Notes under the pieces: model-generated
The model's input: only the letters and a program-made list of their open reading frames with translations
Databases searched by the model: none
Told to the model about the DNA's origin: nothing
Part shown: piece after piece, positions 52,899-61,310 of the stretch
Position numbering within the stretch: the stretch's first letter is position 1
How the letters are laid out: each line of letters starts with the position of its first letter
Assembly: GCA_038040485.1 (NCBI GenBank)
Contig: JBBPIE010000008.1
Span: 1 to 64,000, forward strand
Length of the DNA: 64,000 nt
Direction of reading: 5' to 3'
Source of the DNA: Onstottus_B arcticum
Lineage (GTDB): Bacteria; Acidobacteriota; Blastocatellia; UBA7656
Translations under genes and position numbers: made by a program

Positions 52899-53273
52899 TC
52901 AGCGGTTCCATTCAAGTATGCCCTTGCGCCACACGTAAACCAGTCCGACAAACAGAACCACGATGAAGAGCATCATCTCAACGTAAAACAGGCGCTTCAT
53001 AGCCGGGTCGTTGAGCAGTCCGGGAAACACGACCGCCCAGGGAACAAGAAACACAGTCTCGATGTCGAACAGCAGGAAAGCCATCGCGACAAGGTAGAAC
53101 TTCACCGACTGCCGTTCGCGGGCGGTCCCAACCGGCTCAACGCCGCACTCATAAGGTGCGAGTTTTTCTTTGGTCGGCCGATTGCGGCCTGCTGCCCTCG
53201 ACAGAATAAGCAGCACGGCAGCCATTCCGATGGCTATCACGAGGATCACGAGTATGGGAAAGTAGTTGCTCAT
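52899..53273 (-). CDS. nuoA: NADH-quinone oxidoreductase subunit A
   Basis: Three-helix membrane subunit, 124 residues from ATG 53273. The open frame extends upstream to 53345, but that lies at the presumed transcription start, so the shorter form is preferred. PYECGVEPVGTARERQSVKFYLVAMAFLLFDIETVFLVPWAV is the conserved loop and helix near the quinone site. It heads the operon and is directly preceded by a near-consensus promoter. Confidence 0.95.
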   Translation of the reverse strand: MSNYFPILVILVIAIGMAAVLLILSRAAGRNRPTKEKLAPYECGVEPVGTARERQSVKFYLVAMAFLLFDIETVFLVPWAVVFPGLLNDPAMKRLFYVEMMLFIVVLFVGLVYVWRKGILEWNR

Positions 53274-53345
53274 CTTCCGACTGCACGGACGACTGCAGGA
53301 TACCCGCGCGAGTGCATTAATCCGCTGCGAAACTAAGACACGCAT

Positions 53346-53373
53346 CTTATAGCGCGCTTAAAAATAGTGTCAA
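53346..53373 (-). promoter_or_regulatory. sigma70-type promoter of the nuo operon
   Basis: TTGACA (53368-53373) and TATAAG (53346-53351) on the minus strand with a 16-bp spacer. Transcription would start near 53340, about 65 nt before the nuoA ATG. Confidence 0.75.
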
Positions 53374-53521
53374 GCAAACAAGCTTTTGAGCTTTCAAATC
53401 TGGTGAATATTCCAGCATCCGGCTTGCGGAACAAAAACTATTGTGGCTCGATTGAGGCTCAACTATCATTGCCGAGTCCCCAAGGCTATCGAATATTTCG
53501 CTTGTGATTTTAGATTCTCAG

Positions 53522-53887
53522 ATGTCATCGATGTGTAGTTATTGCGGCTGTTCGCTGGAAGAGAGCGCTTCGAGGTGTGAAAGCTGCGGCGCGCCGACGG
53601 GCCGCGACGCCGCGAGCCACTTGGACTTTCGCTCGTGTCCCTATTGCTTGCGAAAGCTACTTGCTCTTGCGAGCCCATCTTGCAGTTATTGTGGCCGCCG
53701 ATTGCCCGAGGACTACATCGAGGCTCGCGAAGCCGACTTGAAGCGAATAGCCGAGGTCAGCTCAGGCGGCGACCCAGGAGTGAATCGGAAGGTGGACGAA
53801 CTTATTCGTCACAGCGTACGGCAGGGCAGGGAAGAGTCGCTTCTGGACATCCTGACCGCCGGCAACTTCACCGATTTGTTATCGTAG
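53522..53887 (+). CDS. zinc-ribbon protein
   Basis: 121 residues from ATG 53522 (ATG 53531 also possible). Two zinc ribbons are visible: CSYCGCSLEESASRCESCG near the N-terminus, and CPYCLRKLLALASPSCSYCG about 25 residues later. A helical C-terminal half follows (VNRKVDELIRHSVRQGREESLLDIL). Such ribbon proteins often act as adaptors or nucleic-acid-binding subunits. No partner gene is adjacent. It is divergent from the nuo operon and convergent with the M23 peptidase gene. Confidence 0.65.
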   Translation: MSSMCSYCGCSLEESASRCESCGAPTGRDAASHLDFRSCPYCLRKLLALASPSCSYCGRRLPEDYIEAREADLKRIAEVSSGGDPGVNRKVDELIRHSVRQGREESLLDILTAGNFTDLLS

Positions 53888-53907
53888 ATTGTGGGTCCGT
53901 TGGCTTG

Positions 53908-54762
53908 TTAGGACTTCGAGGCCGCGTAGGTAGCCGGATCGACCGGCTGGTCATTCTCGCGAATTTCGTAGTGAACGTGCGTGCCTGTTGAACGCCCTGT
54001 GCTCCCTGCGTGCCCAACCTGCTCGCCGCGCTTGATGCGCTGGCCTGCCTCGACAGTTATCCGGGATAAGTGCCCGTAGCGTGTGGTGACTCCGTTGCTG
54101 TGGTAGACGATCACCAGGTTGCCGTAACCCGCGTGCGGCGCCGCGAAGATGACGAGACCGTCGGCCGTTGCGGAAACCGGCGTGCCAAAATCCACGGCGA
54201 TGTCCAGGCCTTCGTGGACCTCGCGGCCTTCGCCGTTAAACGGATTACGGCGCATTCCGAATCCGTCGGTAACGTAACCATTGACCGGTAATCCGGCAGG
54301 GATCGACGCCACCCTGAGCAGGTCCGAACGCAATCGTTCATTCAGGCCCCGGACCTCGCGTTCGAGATGATCAGCAGTCTTTTCGAGACCCGCAACGGTT
54401 TCAGGCCCGCCGATTCCAACTCGGTCATCGATCTCGGTCGGGCGTTCCGTCTTGGCCTGATGAGCAAGCTCACGAGAGACATCCTCTATGTAGGAGATCT
54501 GTCCCTTGAGCTTCGAGTAAGAACTCTGATAGGCCTCGTTCGTTTGCTTGAGCTGCTGGTTTTCCGCTTTGGCAGCCAGGTACTTGAAGTTGAGCGCCTC
54601 GTGTGCCGTCAACCGAAAAGCCCCGTAGATTCCGGCCAAGAGCAGGAGCAGGACGACGCCCGCCACGGCGTAGATAGTGTTGTGGGCAATGCTGAACTGG
54701 CGAACTTTCGACGTCTTGCTGGGGGCGATCAGGAACGTGTACAGACGCTTATCCTTGGACAC
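53908..54762 (-). CDS. M23 family peptidoglycan endopeptidase
   Basis: 284 residues with an N-terminal cytoplasmic basic stretch, one membrane anchor (about 25-45), a coiled coil (about 60-150) and a C-terminal LytM/M23 domain. GLDIAVDFGTPVSATADG (about 188-205) and HVHYEIRENDQPVDPATY give the zinc-binding His/Asp and the HxH motif, so the active site looks intact. Anchored M23 proteins with coiled coils act in cell separation or elongation or activate amidases. Start ATG 54762. Confidence 0.9.
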   Translation of the reverse strand: MSKDKRLYTFLIAPSKTSKVRQFSIAHNTIYAVAGVVLLLLLAGIYGAFRLTAHEALNFKYLAAKAENQQLKQTNEAYQSSYSKLKGQISYIEDVSRELAHQAKTERPTEIDDRVGIGGPETVAGLEKTADHLEREVRGLNERLRSDLLRVASIPAGLPVNGYVTDGFGMRRNPFNGEGREVHEGLDIAVDFGTPVSATADGLVIFAAPHAGYGNLVIVYHSNGVTTRYGHLSRITVEAGQRIKRGEQVGHAGSTGRSTGTHVHYEIRENDQPVDPATYAASKS

Positions 54763-54974
54763 TTAGCATCTCCTGCTTATCAGAGTATCGGGATGTCGCT
54801 AATGTCCCACAGCAGCAACACCCTGGGCTAATCTCTACAGTCTACCTTCTTGGCGAGGGGTTTTTTGGCTCAAACAGATGCGGAGACTATCACACGGGGA
54901 AAAGCTTGGCAATAGAAGCGGATACTACTGAAACGGATTTACGAAAATCGCAACATGTCACGAAGAAATTATGG

Positions 54975-55014
54975 ACCTGTACGGGCGTCCCTCCGGAGGG
55001 ACGCCCGTACAGGT
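54975..55014. repeat. 40-bp perfect palindrome (copy 5 of the repeat family)
   Basis: ACCTGTACGGGCGTCCCTCC (54975-54994) is followed directly by its exact complement (54995-55014). It has the same arms as the repeat at 20064, but with no loop. It lies between the M23 peptidase and the small membrane protein gene. Confidence 0.9.
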
Positions 55015-55041
55015 GCTCATCACAATGATCGGGACTGAGTG

Positions 55042-55230
55042 CTAGGCCTGCTGCGGACCTCGCGGGCGGATCGCCTTGTAAATCATCCACGCTACAAACG
55101 CGATGACGCCGACAACGATCGCGATCCACAGAAGGTGGAGTAGCGTGAATACGATCCCGAGGATCAAACCTACCAGTTTCATGGCGATGATGAACGCCAC
55201 GATGCCAATGACGAACCTGATAAATCCCAT
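55042..55230 (-). CDS. small two-helix membrane protein
   Basis: 62 residues from ATG 55230, with AAAGGAG 8 bp upstream. The sequence is almost all membrane helix (FIRFVIGIVAFIIAMKLVG, then LLHLLWIAIVVGVIAFVAWM), ending in a short basic tail. Function not recognised. It follows the DUF4097 gene by 35 bp and is probably in the same transcript, suggesting a role at the envelope. Confidence 0.65.
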   Translation of the reverse strand: MGFIRFVIGIVAFIIAMKLVGLILGIVFTLLHLLWIAIVVGVIAFVAWMIYKAIRPRGPQQA

Positions 55231-55265
55231 AGTCGAAGCTCCTTTCAATCATTGTCCAGCGAGGC

Positions 55266-56987
55266 TCAGTTGACGCCTGCGCTGGTTTGAGTCTGACGTG
55301 AACCACTTGCCTGGATGATGATGTTCTTGTACGAAGTCCTCAACTTGATGGTCGGCCCGTCCGAGCCTATTGAAGCCTTCAGCGCTTCTCGCGCCTTCTG
55401 TGCAAGCTCGGCAAAGCCGATCGGTCTAATAGAGCCGTTTTCGCTAGCTGCGTCGAGCTCAAAACTGCTCGCTTGTGGGAGCAACAACCTGATCTCCCCA
55501 TGGTTGTTTTCCACCTCGATATCGCCCGCAAGCTCGCCTGCCGGCGTCAGCGACACATCGCGGTAGCTGGTTTCGATCCGAACGCCTTCGTAGAAGTCTT
55601 TGACCACGACGTCCCCGTGGGTGGTAGCGACGACGACGCCTCCGCGGATGTCGTCTGCGGTCAGCGAGCTTTGCTCGGCCTGCACTTCAAGTTCGCCGGT
55701 TATATCACTTACCTGGATCGTTCCGTTAGACGAGTTCACGCGGAGGTTGCCACCAATGTTATGAGCCCGCACGTCGGAAAACGGAGCGGTGATGCTTAGG
55801 TCAGAAGTCTGATCTGCATCCACGCTGCCGTGTTCTGTCTTAAGCTCAGCTTCGCCAGCGAGCCCCTGAGCGGTTATGCGACAGAAGGGGGCGTCCACTT
55901 GCGCCGGTCCAGATATCTGGCGAAGTTCGACCGATCCATTGCTGGCCGCCAGATCGAGCGAGCCAGCCACGTTTTGCACACGCGCGCGTTTTGCTCCGGT
56001 GACGTTCACATCGCCTTCGATCCTTGACGCGTTGACGTCCGAGTAGCTGAGGACGAGCTGCAGGTCGCCCTTGATGTCGGTCAGGTCGGTTTGTGCGTAG
56101 CTTGCTTTGATGACGAGCGGGCCGTGGATGCCGGCCACCGAGATCGAACCGTAGCTATCGTTGACGGTGGCGGTGATGAACGAAGGAACCTCGATCTGAA
56201 TGTCGGTAGTGAATTGCTGGTTGAACTGATCGCGATTTGTCGTGATGTTATACCCGTCGGGTGTTTGTGTGACGATCAGCTTGATCCGGTCTGCGATCTT
56301 GCGCGCGTCATCCTGGCTCCAGGCGCGGATGCCTTTTGCCAGAGTGGCGCGAAGCACCGTACTGCCCCCGGTGATTTTGACGCTGCCGTAGCTGTTGCTC
56401 ACGGCGATTCTTGAACCCGGCCGAATTGTGCCGGACACGAAGGGATCATCTGTAAACGCGTAAGCTTCACCGACAACGGAATCGCGCACTCCGCTAAGAA
56501 AGCGCGGCAGCCGGAGAGCCGAAACCAGGGATGAGTTGCTTGCAGCCCGGTTCGCGAGCACACCGGTGCTCACGATGAGCGCTATGATCACGAGCTTGCT
56601 CGCGGTGAAAAGCCTGGGCGCGCTGCCGGCCGTTTGCGGATGCGAGTAATAACGCACCAACTCCACAGCCGCGAAGACTGCCAGTAACAACACCCAATAG
56701 CGACCGTAGACTTGAGCCACGTTCAAGTCGGAATGCAAACGGTTGGCAAAGAACAACAGGCCCACGATTATGAGCAGCATGCCGCCCAGGGGTGAGCGGG
56801 GCCTTCGTTCGGCCGCGAAGCCCATCACCCGAATGATGCCGGCACAGACCAAAAACACCGGCCACAACCGCATGAGCCAATCAGTCACGGCCGAACGCGA
56901 GGACGAAAGCAGAAGCGCCAAGGCTGCGATGAGAAACAAGGCTGCGAGCAGCAGCATCGCTTTGTTGTTGCGCTTGGTCGCCGGCAT
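55266..56987 (-). CDS. DUF4097-type beta-repeat protein with N-terminal membrane helices
   Basis: 573 residues from ATG 56987 (GGAGG 5 bp upstream). Four to five N-terminal helices (about 10-145) resemble LiaI/LiaF-type membrane segments. The rest is a DUF4097-like right-handed beta-helix with repeating short strands, for example VNDSYGSISVAGIHGPLVIK, ITAQGLAGEAELKTEHGSV and VVVATTHGDVVVKDF, repeating about every 20 residues. Such domains occur in envelope-stress and putative adhesin proteins. The upstream gene encodes another membrane protein (stop and start nearly touch), and a sigma/anti-sigma pair lies further upstream, so an envelope-stress module is possible. Confidence 0.78.
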   Translation of the reverse strand: MPATKRNNKAMLLLAALFLIAALALLLSSSRSAVTDWLMRLWPVFLVCAGIIRVMGFAAERRPRSPLGGMLLIIVGLLFFANRLHSDLNVAQVYGRYWVLLLAVFAAVELVRYYSHPQTAGSAPRLFTASKLVIIALIVSTGVLANRAASNSSLVSALRLPRFLSGVRDSVVGEAYAFTDDPFVSGTIRPGSRIAVSNSYGSVKITGGSTVLRATLAKGIRAWSQDDARKIADRIKLIVTQTPDGYNITTNRDQFNQQFTTDIQIEVPSFITATVNDSYGSISVAGIHGPLVIKASYAQTDLTDIKGDLQLVLSYSDVNASRIEGDVNVTGAKRARVQNVAGSLDLAASNGSVELRQISGPAQVDAPFCRITAQGLAGEAELKTEHGSVDADQTSDLSITAPFSDVRAHNIGGNLRVNSSNGTIQVSDITGELEVQAEQSSLTADDIRGGVVVATTHGDVVVKDFYEGVRIETSYRDVSLTPAGELAGDIEVENNHGEIRLLLPQASSFELDAASENGSIRPIGFAELAQKAREALKASIGSDGPTIKLRTSYKNIIIQASGSRQTQTSAGVN

Positions 56988-56989
56988 TC

Positions 56990-57706
56990 TCACCTCCGGC
57001 CGGGACGCGATAATCGTCTCACCTGATCAGAGGCCCTTTGACCGAATGAACCGGGAACCAGGGAATAATGAGCGTTGGGTGAGTTCTCTCGATCTACTTC
57101 GTCGCGCCTGCGCTTGAAGTACCTTGCTAGCAGATAGCCGCCCAGGAGGATTAGAAAGACGGGGAAGAGCTTGGCAAGACCAAGGAGGGCTACAGGACGT
57201 AGGATGTTCACCACGAACAGGATGCCCGCTACGATGAAGATCACGCCAATCGCCGGCGCCTTTCTGATCAGCGCCTTCTTGAACCGATCCTCATCCGCAG
57301 CCGCGCTCTCGCCTCGCGCAATTGCCTGAGCTGTTCGATTGGCATCGATGATCGAATAGATGTAGCAAACGAATCCAGCGAGCGCGAACAGGCCCGGCGC
57401 CAGATGAACCTTTGTCAGTTGGAATAGCCCGACGATAGTGAAGAAGTGCACGACCGCCTTCACGTTCTGCCGGTTGTAGACCGCTCCCATCCCGGGAACC
57501 AGAGCAAGCAGCGTTGCCATCAATGCTCGGCTTCGTGTGCCGTAGCTCTGATAGCGGTAGGCGGATAGTCCCTCGACACCTCTCAATATGCAGTCCTGGC
57601 AGTAGGGGTATCCCTTTATCCGATGATCGCACGCAGTGCACAACGAACGCGTGCAACTGGCGCATTGAACGCGCGCCGCGCTTGAAGAATGATACGAACA
57701 GTACAT
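56990..57706 (-). CDS. B-box-like zinc-binding multi-helix membrane protein
   Basis: 238 residues from ATG 57706 (AAGGA upstream). The N-terminal about 45 residues have CSYHSSSAARVQCASCTRSLCTACDHRIKGYPYCQDC, a B-box/zinc-ribbon pattern of Cys and His. About four membrane helices follow (LMATLLALVPGMGAVYN, then VVHFFTIVGLFQL, LFALAGFVCYIYSI, and IGVIFIVAGILFVVNILRP with a further helix). A basic tail ends it. The family is common in Acidobacteria but its function is not known. It is immediately followed by the DUF4097 gene. Confidence 0.72.
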   Translation of the reverse strand: MYCSYHSSSAARVQCASCTRSLCTACDHRIKGYPYCQDCILRGVEGLSAYRYQSYGTRSRALMATLLALVPGMGAVYNRQNVKAVVHFFTIVGLFQLTKVHLAPGLFALAGFVCYIYSIIDANRTAQAIARGESAAADEDRFKKALIRKAPAIGVIFIVAGILFVVNILRPVALLGLAKLFPVFLILLGGYLLARYFKRRRDEVDRENSPNAHYSLVPGSFGQRASDQVRRLSRPGRR

Positions 57707-57829
57707 TGTCACATCCTTGAACCAGCATCGGTCCGTTTATCGGACTCATTTGCTAGAACGAACAGCGTCTGTGCTCGGTTCGATGAATCGCTTCCCGCTT
57801 AGCGAAGCGTCAAGCTCGGAACGCCGCTT

Positions 57830-58669
57830 CTACTTCTTTTGAAGCTGGTCGGGCGGACCGTTTTTCGGCTCCTGGACCGCTTGTTTATCCGGAGCTTGAC
57901 TCGATTCGCCGCCGATAGTGTCCCAAAGCTCCCCGATGCTCAACCCCACGCTCTCGATACGAGCGGCGAGCTGTTCTCTCTCTGCATAGATGTCGGCTCC
58001 GCGGCTATAGAGTGCGGCCGCCTCCCTGTGCGCCTGCCGATAGATTCCATGGACTGAGCCGTCGTCTGAAAAGCCAAACAACAGGAAAGCCGCCGACGCG
58101 AATGCGATGGAAGCAGCGGTTCCCAGACTCCACGTCGCGGTCTGCGTCCTGGTGGGTATGATGCTTGCCGCAAGCGCCGTCATGCGCGCGGCGATGAGGT
58201 GACGCAGACGTCGCTTTCCCGAAGGCATTGTTGTGAAGAGATTGGCCAGCAGGGCATCCGGCGCTTCGAGCTCCTCGTAAGTGTGAACCGAGTGGCATGC
58301 GGCGACGGCATATACGACGCCAGTCAGCAAGCTCGAACACTCCCCGCACAGATCCGCGTGCGCTTCGAAGCGGTGGTACGCGGAGGCCGGAACGAACCCG
58401 TCGAGGAACTCGGTTATCAGCGCTTCAAAACCAGAGCAAGTCATTGGCGAGTGCTCGGCGAGAATGCTCGATAGCGATCCTTCGAGCAACACCGGAGTAT
58501 CGAGCTCATCCTCCTGCTTGCAGAGACCCAGCGCCTCTCGCACTTCGTCCAACAGCGCACGGCAGCTACGGCACTGAAGCGAATGCGCTCTGATCTGGTC
58601 GGCACGCGGCTTTGCAAGCATCCCGTCGAGGTAGTCGCTGATAAGGGATTCAAATACTTCGCAATCCAT
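57830..58669 (-). CDS. anti-sigma factor with two zf-HC2 domains
   Basis: 279 residues from ATG 58669. Two tandem zinc-anti-sigma domains are visible: CEVFESLISDYLDGMLAKP to QCRSCRALL (about 3-40), and CSGFEALITEFLDGFVPA to LCGECSSLL (about 78-115). Each has the H-x3-C-x2-C pattern. A membrane helix (about 180-200, LGTAASIAFASAAFLLFGF) and an extracytoplasmic helical tail follow. It would hold the adjacent ECF sigma factor (58821-59408) at the membrane until a signal releases it. Duplication of the zinc domain is unusual. The longer open frame to 58807 is treated as a shadow. Confidence 0.82.
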   Translation of the reverse strand: MDCEVFESLISDYLDGMLAKPRADQIRAHSLQCRSCRALLDEVREALGLCKQEDELDTPVLLEGSLSSILAEHSPMTCSGFEALITEFLDGFVPASAYHRFEAHADLCGECSSLLTGVVYAVAACHSVHTYEELEAPDALLANLFTTMPSGKRRLRHLIAARMTALAASIIPTRTQTATWSLGTAASIAFASAAFLLFGFSDDGSVHGIYRQAHREAAALYSRGADIYAEREQLAARIESVGLSIGELWDTIGGESSQAPDKQAVQEPKNGPPDQLQKK

Positions 58670-58820
58670 AACAATTCGGCGGTGCGTGACCGCCGCTCCA
58701 ATAAGGCACCCGCCCGATCTCACATCTCTGATCGGTTGCAGTGCGGCTAGCTTTCGCGCAGTGTGACGGCCATTGAGCGCCGCCAGTGAGCCTGAACTGC
58801 GGGCCACTGACGACTGGCCG

Positions 58821-59408
58821 TTAGTCCGGATTCACCTTCATCCTACGAAGCACCTTAGCCAGCTCGATGCGGCCTCGGTTAATACGACTCTTGACTGTGC
58901 CTTCAGGTATCTTCAACAGATCCACAATCTCCTGATACGTCAGTTCCTCGATGTCCCTCAAGATGACGCATTCGCGGAGGTCGGGTGAGAGTTTGTGTAT
59001 GGCCGCAATCACCTGGACTCTGCGTTCCTGGCGTTCAAGCGAGCGGTGCGGGCTGTCGGTCGCTGCGGACAGGTGATACTCGTGCGCGGCCAGGTCGTCG
59101 CTCGAGTCGGTCGGTGTCCGTTGGCGCTTGCGATAATCGTCGATGACCAGATTGCGCGCGAGCCGCATCAGCCAGTTCGACAGATCGCCCAGCGCCGCGT
59201 CGTACTGACTGAGCGACCGGTAAACTCGGATGAAGACTTCCTGAGTCAGGTCTTCAGCCGCGCCGTGGCTGGAGGTGAACCGGTACGCGAGGTTGTAGAT
59301 GCGGCGCGAATACGAACGCACCACATCCGCCCAGGCCTGTTGGTCGCCCCCCAGACAACGCTGGACCAATTCAGCATCGCTCGATGTCAACGCAAGTCTT
59401 GCTCCCAC
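58821..59408 (-). CDS. ECF-type RNA polymerase sigma factor
   Basis: 195 residues from GTG 59408, which has AGAAGG 6 bp upstream; the upstream TTG at 59450 lacks a clear RBS. Region 2 is YNLAYRFTSSHGAAEDLTQEVFIRVYRSL to WLMRLARNLVIDDYRKR. Region 4 is LSPDLRECVILRDIEELTYQEIVDLLKIPEGTVKSRINRGRIEL. It is paired with the anti-sigma gene 151 bp downstream. The target promoter class cannot be derived from the window. Confidence 0.9.
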   Translation of the reverse strand: MGARLALTSSDAELVQRCLGGDQQAWADVVRSYSRRIYNLAYRFTSSHGAAEDLTQEVFIRVYRSLSQYDAALGDLSNWLMRLARNLVIDDYRKRQRTPTDSSDDLAAHEYHLSAATDSPHRSLERQERRVQVIAAIHKLSPDLRECVILRDIEELTYQEIVDLLKIPEGTVKSRINRGRIELAKVLRRMKVNPD

Positions 59409-59670
59409 GTGTCGCCTTCTCGCAAACTGCTCGCCTAGGTTCAACTTCAATCAGTGGATCTCTTCCAACCTCGGTAAACGAGACAATGACGGCTAATGTT
59501 TCAACTAAGGCCAGGACCTGACCTCGTCGTTTCTGGAGGCCGCATCGGGATGCCGAGGGCCAAGATTTTGTGCTAGAATCCCGGCTCCGATACAGTACCT
59601 AGCGCCCATCGGGAAAAGGCCCGGTCGCGAATTACGCGCCGCGAGTATAACACGAGGTAAGCGTTTAGAA

Positions 59671-60786
59671 GTGAGCGGAAGACTCAGGAACATAACCAGT
59701 CTCATCGCCGGCGCGCTGTTCGTCTACTGGTTCGCGCATACCCTAGACTGGCAAAGAGTTTGGACAGAGGTTCGCACCGCAAACCTGGCGCAACTCGGGC
59801 TTGCGCTCGTGCTGCTTGTCGGTACCTACCTGGTACGCGTGCTCAGATGGCGAGCTTTACTGGATCGGATGGCGCGGCCCCCGCTGCTGGCACTGTTTCG
59901 GGCGACTATGATCGGCTTCTCCGCTCTGTTTGTCATGGGACGCGCGGCCGAGATGATCGTCAGGCCTGCGGTGCTGTCGCTCAAAGAGCGAGTGCATCCG
60001 TCGGCGAGCTATGCCACAGTAATGATAGAACGCGTCTTCGACATGGTGATGGTTGTGGCATTCTTCGCGGTCAACCTCATCTTCTTCGAGTACACTTCCG
60101 AGGACGCGGACGCGATGCGACTGTTTGGCTGGATCAAGGTAACCGGGGTTGTGCTGCTGCTCGTAGCGGTCGCTGGCATCTACGGACTTTCAGTCTTCCG
60201 CAAACGCCGAGAAAGCGCTCTCAACTACGTCGAGAAGAAGATCGGCTGGTTGCCCCGCCGTGTGGCGAGTGGAGTGATGAGCTTGCTGCGACACATATCG
60301 GAAGGGCTGGCAGTGCTGCACGACGCGAGAGGCCTTGCCGTTACAGTCTCATATACGGTGCTCTTGTGGATGATGGTCGCGACCGCGCACTTGCTTGTGG
60401 TTCGAGCCTTTGGGATTCACTACGAACAGGTTCCATTCACGGGCGCGGTGTTCGTCATGGGCCTTTCGATGTTGGGTTCGGTAGTGCCAACGCCCGGCGG
60501 AGCTACAGGGCCGTTTCACATCGCAACGGCGGCGTCGCTCAGTTTCCTCGGAGTGGACAAAGCGCAAGCCGCCTCGGTCGCTATCGTTTTGCATTTGGTT
60601 ATATTCACTCCCGCAACCTTTTTCGGAATGTACTACCTTGCTAAGGACGGGCTTTCGCTCGGCCGGCTCAAACGAATGGGAGAACAGCAAGTCGGCGAGG
60701 TCGATCAACTCGAGGAACTTGCTCACCGACAGCCGCAGGAAACCACTGAGGCTGCTTCGCCTGGCGAACCAGTCACGCAATCCTAG
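59671..60786 (+). CDS. lysylphosphatidylglycerol synthase-like flippase domain protein (UPF0104)
   Basis: 371-residue integral membrane protein with about eight helices: TSLIAGALFVYWFAHTLDW, then LGLALVLLVGTYLVRVLRW and RATMIGFSALFVMGRAAEMIVRPAVLSL, to FVMGLSMLGSVVPTPGGATGPFHIATAASLSF. This matches the N-terminal lipid-flippase half of MprF and related UPF0104 proteins, without the synthase domain. It probably moves or handles an aminoacyl-lipid or other glycolipid. Start GTG 59671. nrdR follows 31 bp after. Confidence 0.85.
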   Translation: MSGRLRNITSLIAGALFVYWFAHTLDWQRVWTEVRTANLAQLGLALVLLVGTYLVRVLRWRALLDRMARPPLLALFRATMIGFSALFVMGRAAEMIVRPAVLSLKERVHPSASYATVMIERVFDMVMVVAFFAVNLIFFEYTSEDADAMRLFGWIKVTGVVLLLVAVAGIYGLSVFRKRRESALNYVEKKIGWLPRRVASGVMSLLRHISEGLAVLHDARGLAVTVSYTVLLWMMVATAHLLVVRAFGIHYEQVPFTGAVFVMGLSMLGSVVPTPGGATGPFHIATAASLSFLGVDKAQAASVAIVLHLVIFTPATFFGMYYLAKDGLSLGRLKRMGEQQVGEVDQLEELAHRQPQETTEAASPGEPVTQS

Positions 60787-60817
60787 AATCGGAAATCGAG
60801 AATCGAAGAGAAGAACT

Positions 60818-61282
60818 ATGAAATGTCCTTTTTGCACCCATCTGGAAGACAGAGTCGTTGATTCGCGTGAAAGCCGGGAAGGCGACACGATTCGCCGCCG
60901 CCGCGAGTGCCTGAAGTGCGAGCGCCGCTTCACCAGCTACGAGCGTATAGACGAGATTCCCTACATGGTGGTCAAGAAGGATGGGTCGCGCGCGCCGTTC
61001 GCCCGCGAGAAAGTGCTCTCAGGCGTCATGAAGGCTTGCGAGAAACGGCCAATCCCGACCGCCAAGATCGAGGCGCTGGTTAACTCGATCGAGAAGTATG
61101 TCCAGGAATCGCGCGAGCGGGAGCGATCAACTGAGAAGATCGGCGAGATGATAATGCGCCGGCTCAAGGAACTCGATAAAGTGGCGTACGTCCGCTTTGC
61201 GTCCGTCTATCTCGACTTCAAAGATGTCTCGGAATTCATGAGCGAGCTCAAGACGCTGGTTCGATCCGGGCGTGTGAGGTAG
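60818..61282 (+). CDS. nrdR: transcriptional repressor NrdR
   Basis: Zinc-ribbon and ATP-cone regulator of ribonucleotide reductase genes, 154 residues from ATG 60818. The zinc ribbon is CPFCTHLEDRVVDSRESREGDTIRRRRECLKC, and the ATP-cone begins VVKKDGSRAPFAREKVLSGVMKACEKRPI. The sequence is complete and close to the family consensus. Longer starts to 60638 overlap the flippase gene and are discarded. Confidence 0.96.
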   Translation: MKCPFCTHLEDRVVDSRESREGDTIRRRRECLKCERRFTSYERIDEIPYMVVKKDGSRAPFAREKVLSGVMKACEKRPIPTAKIEALVNSIEKYVQESRERERSTEKIGEMIMRRLKELDKVAYVRFASVYLDFKDVSEFMSELKTLVRSGRVR

Positions 61283-61310
61283 GGTTCCGGGGAGATGTTG
61301 GCGGCAAGCC

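Noticed and set aside
51745..52938. 397-codon plus-strand frame opposite nuoJ/nuoH
   Set aside because: Its length reflects codon bias of the overlapping nuo genes; the product is low-complexity and unrelated to any family.
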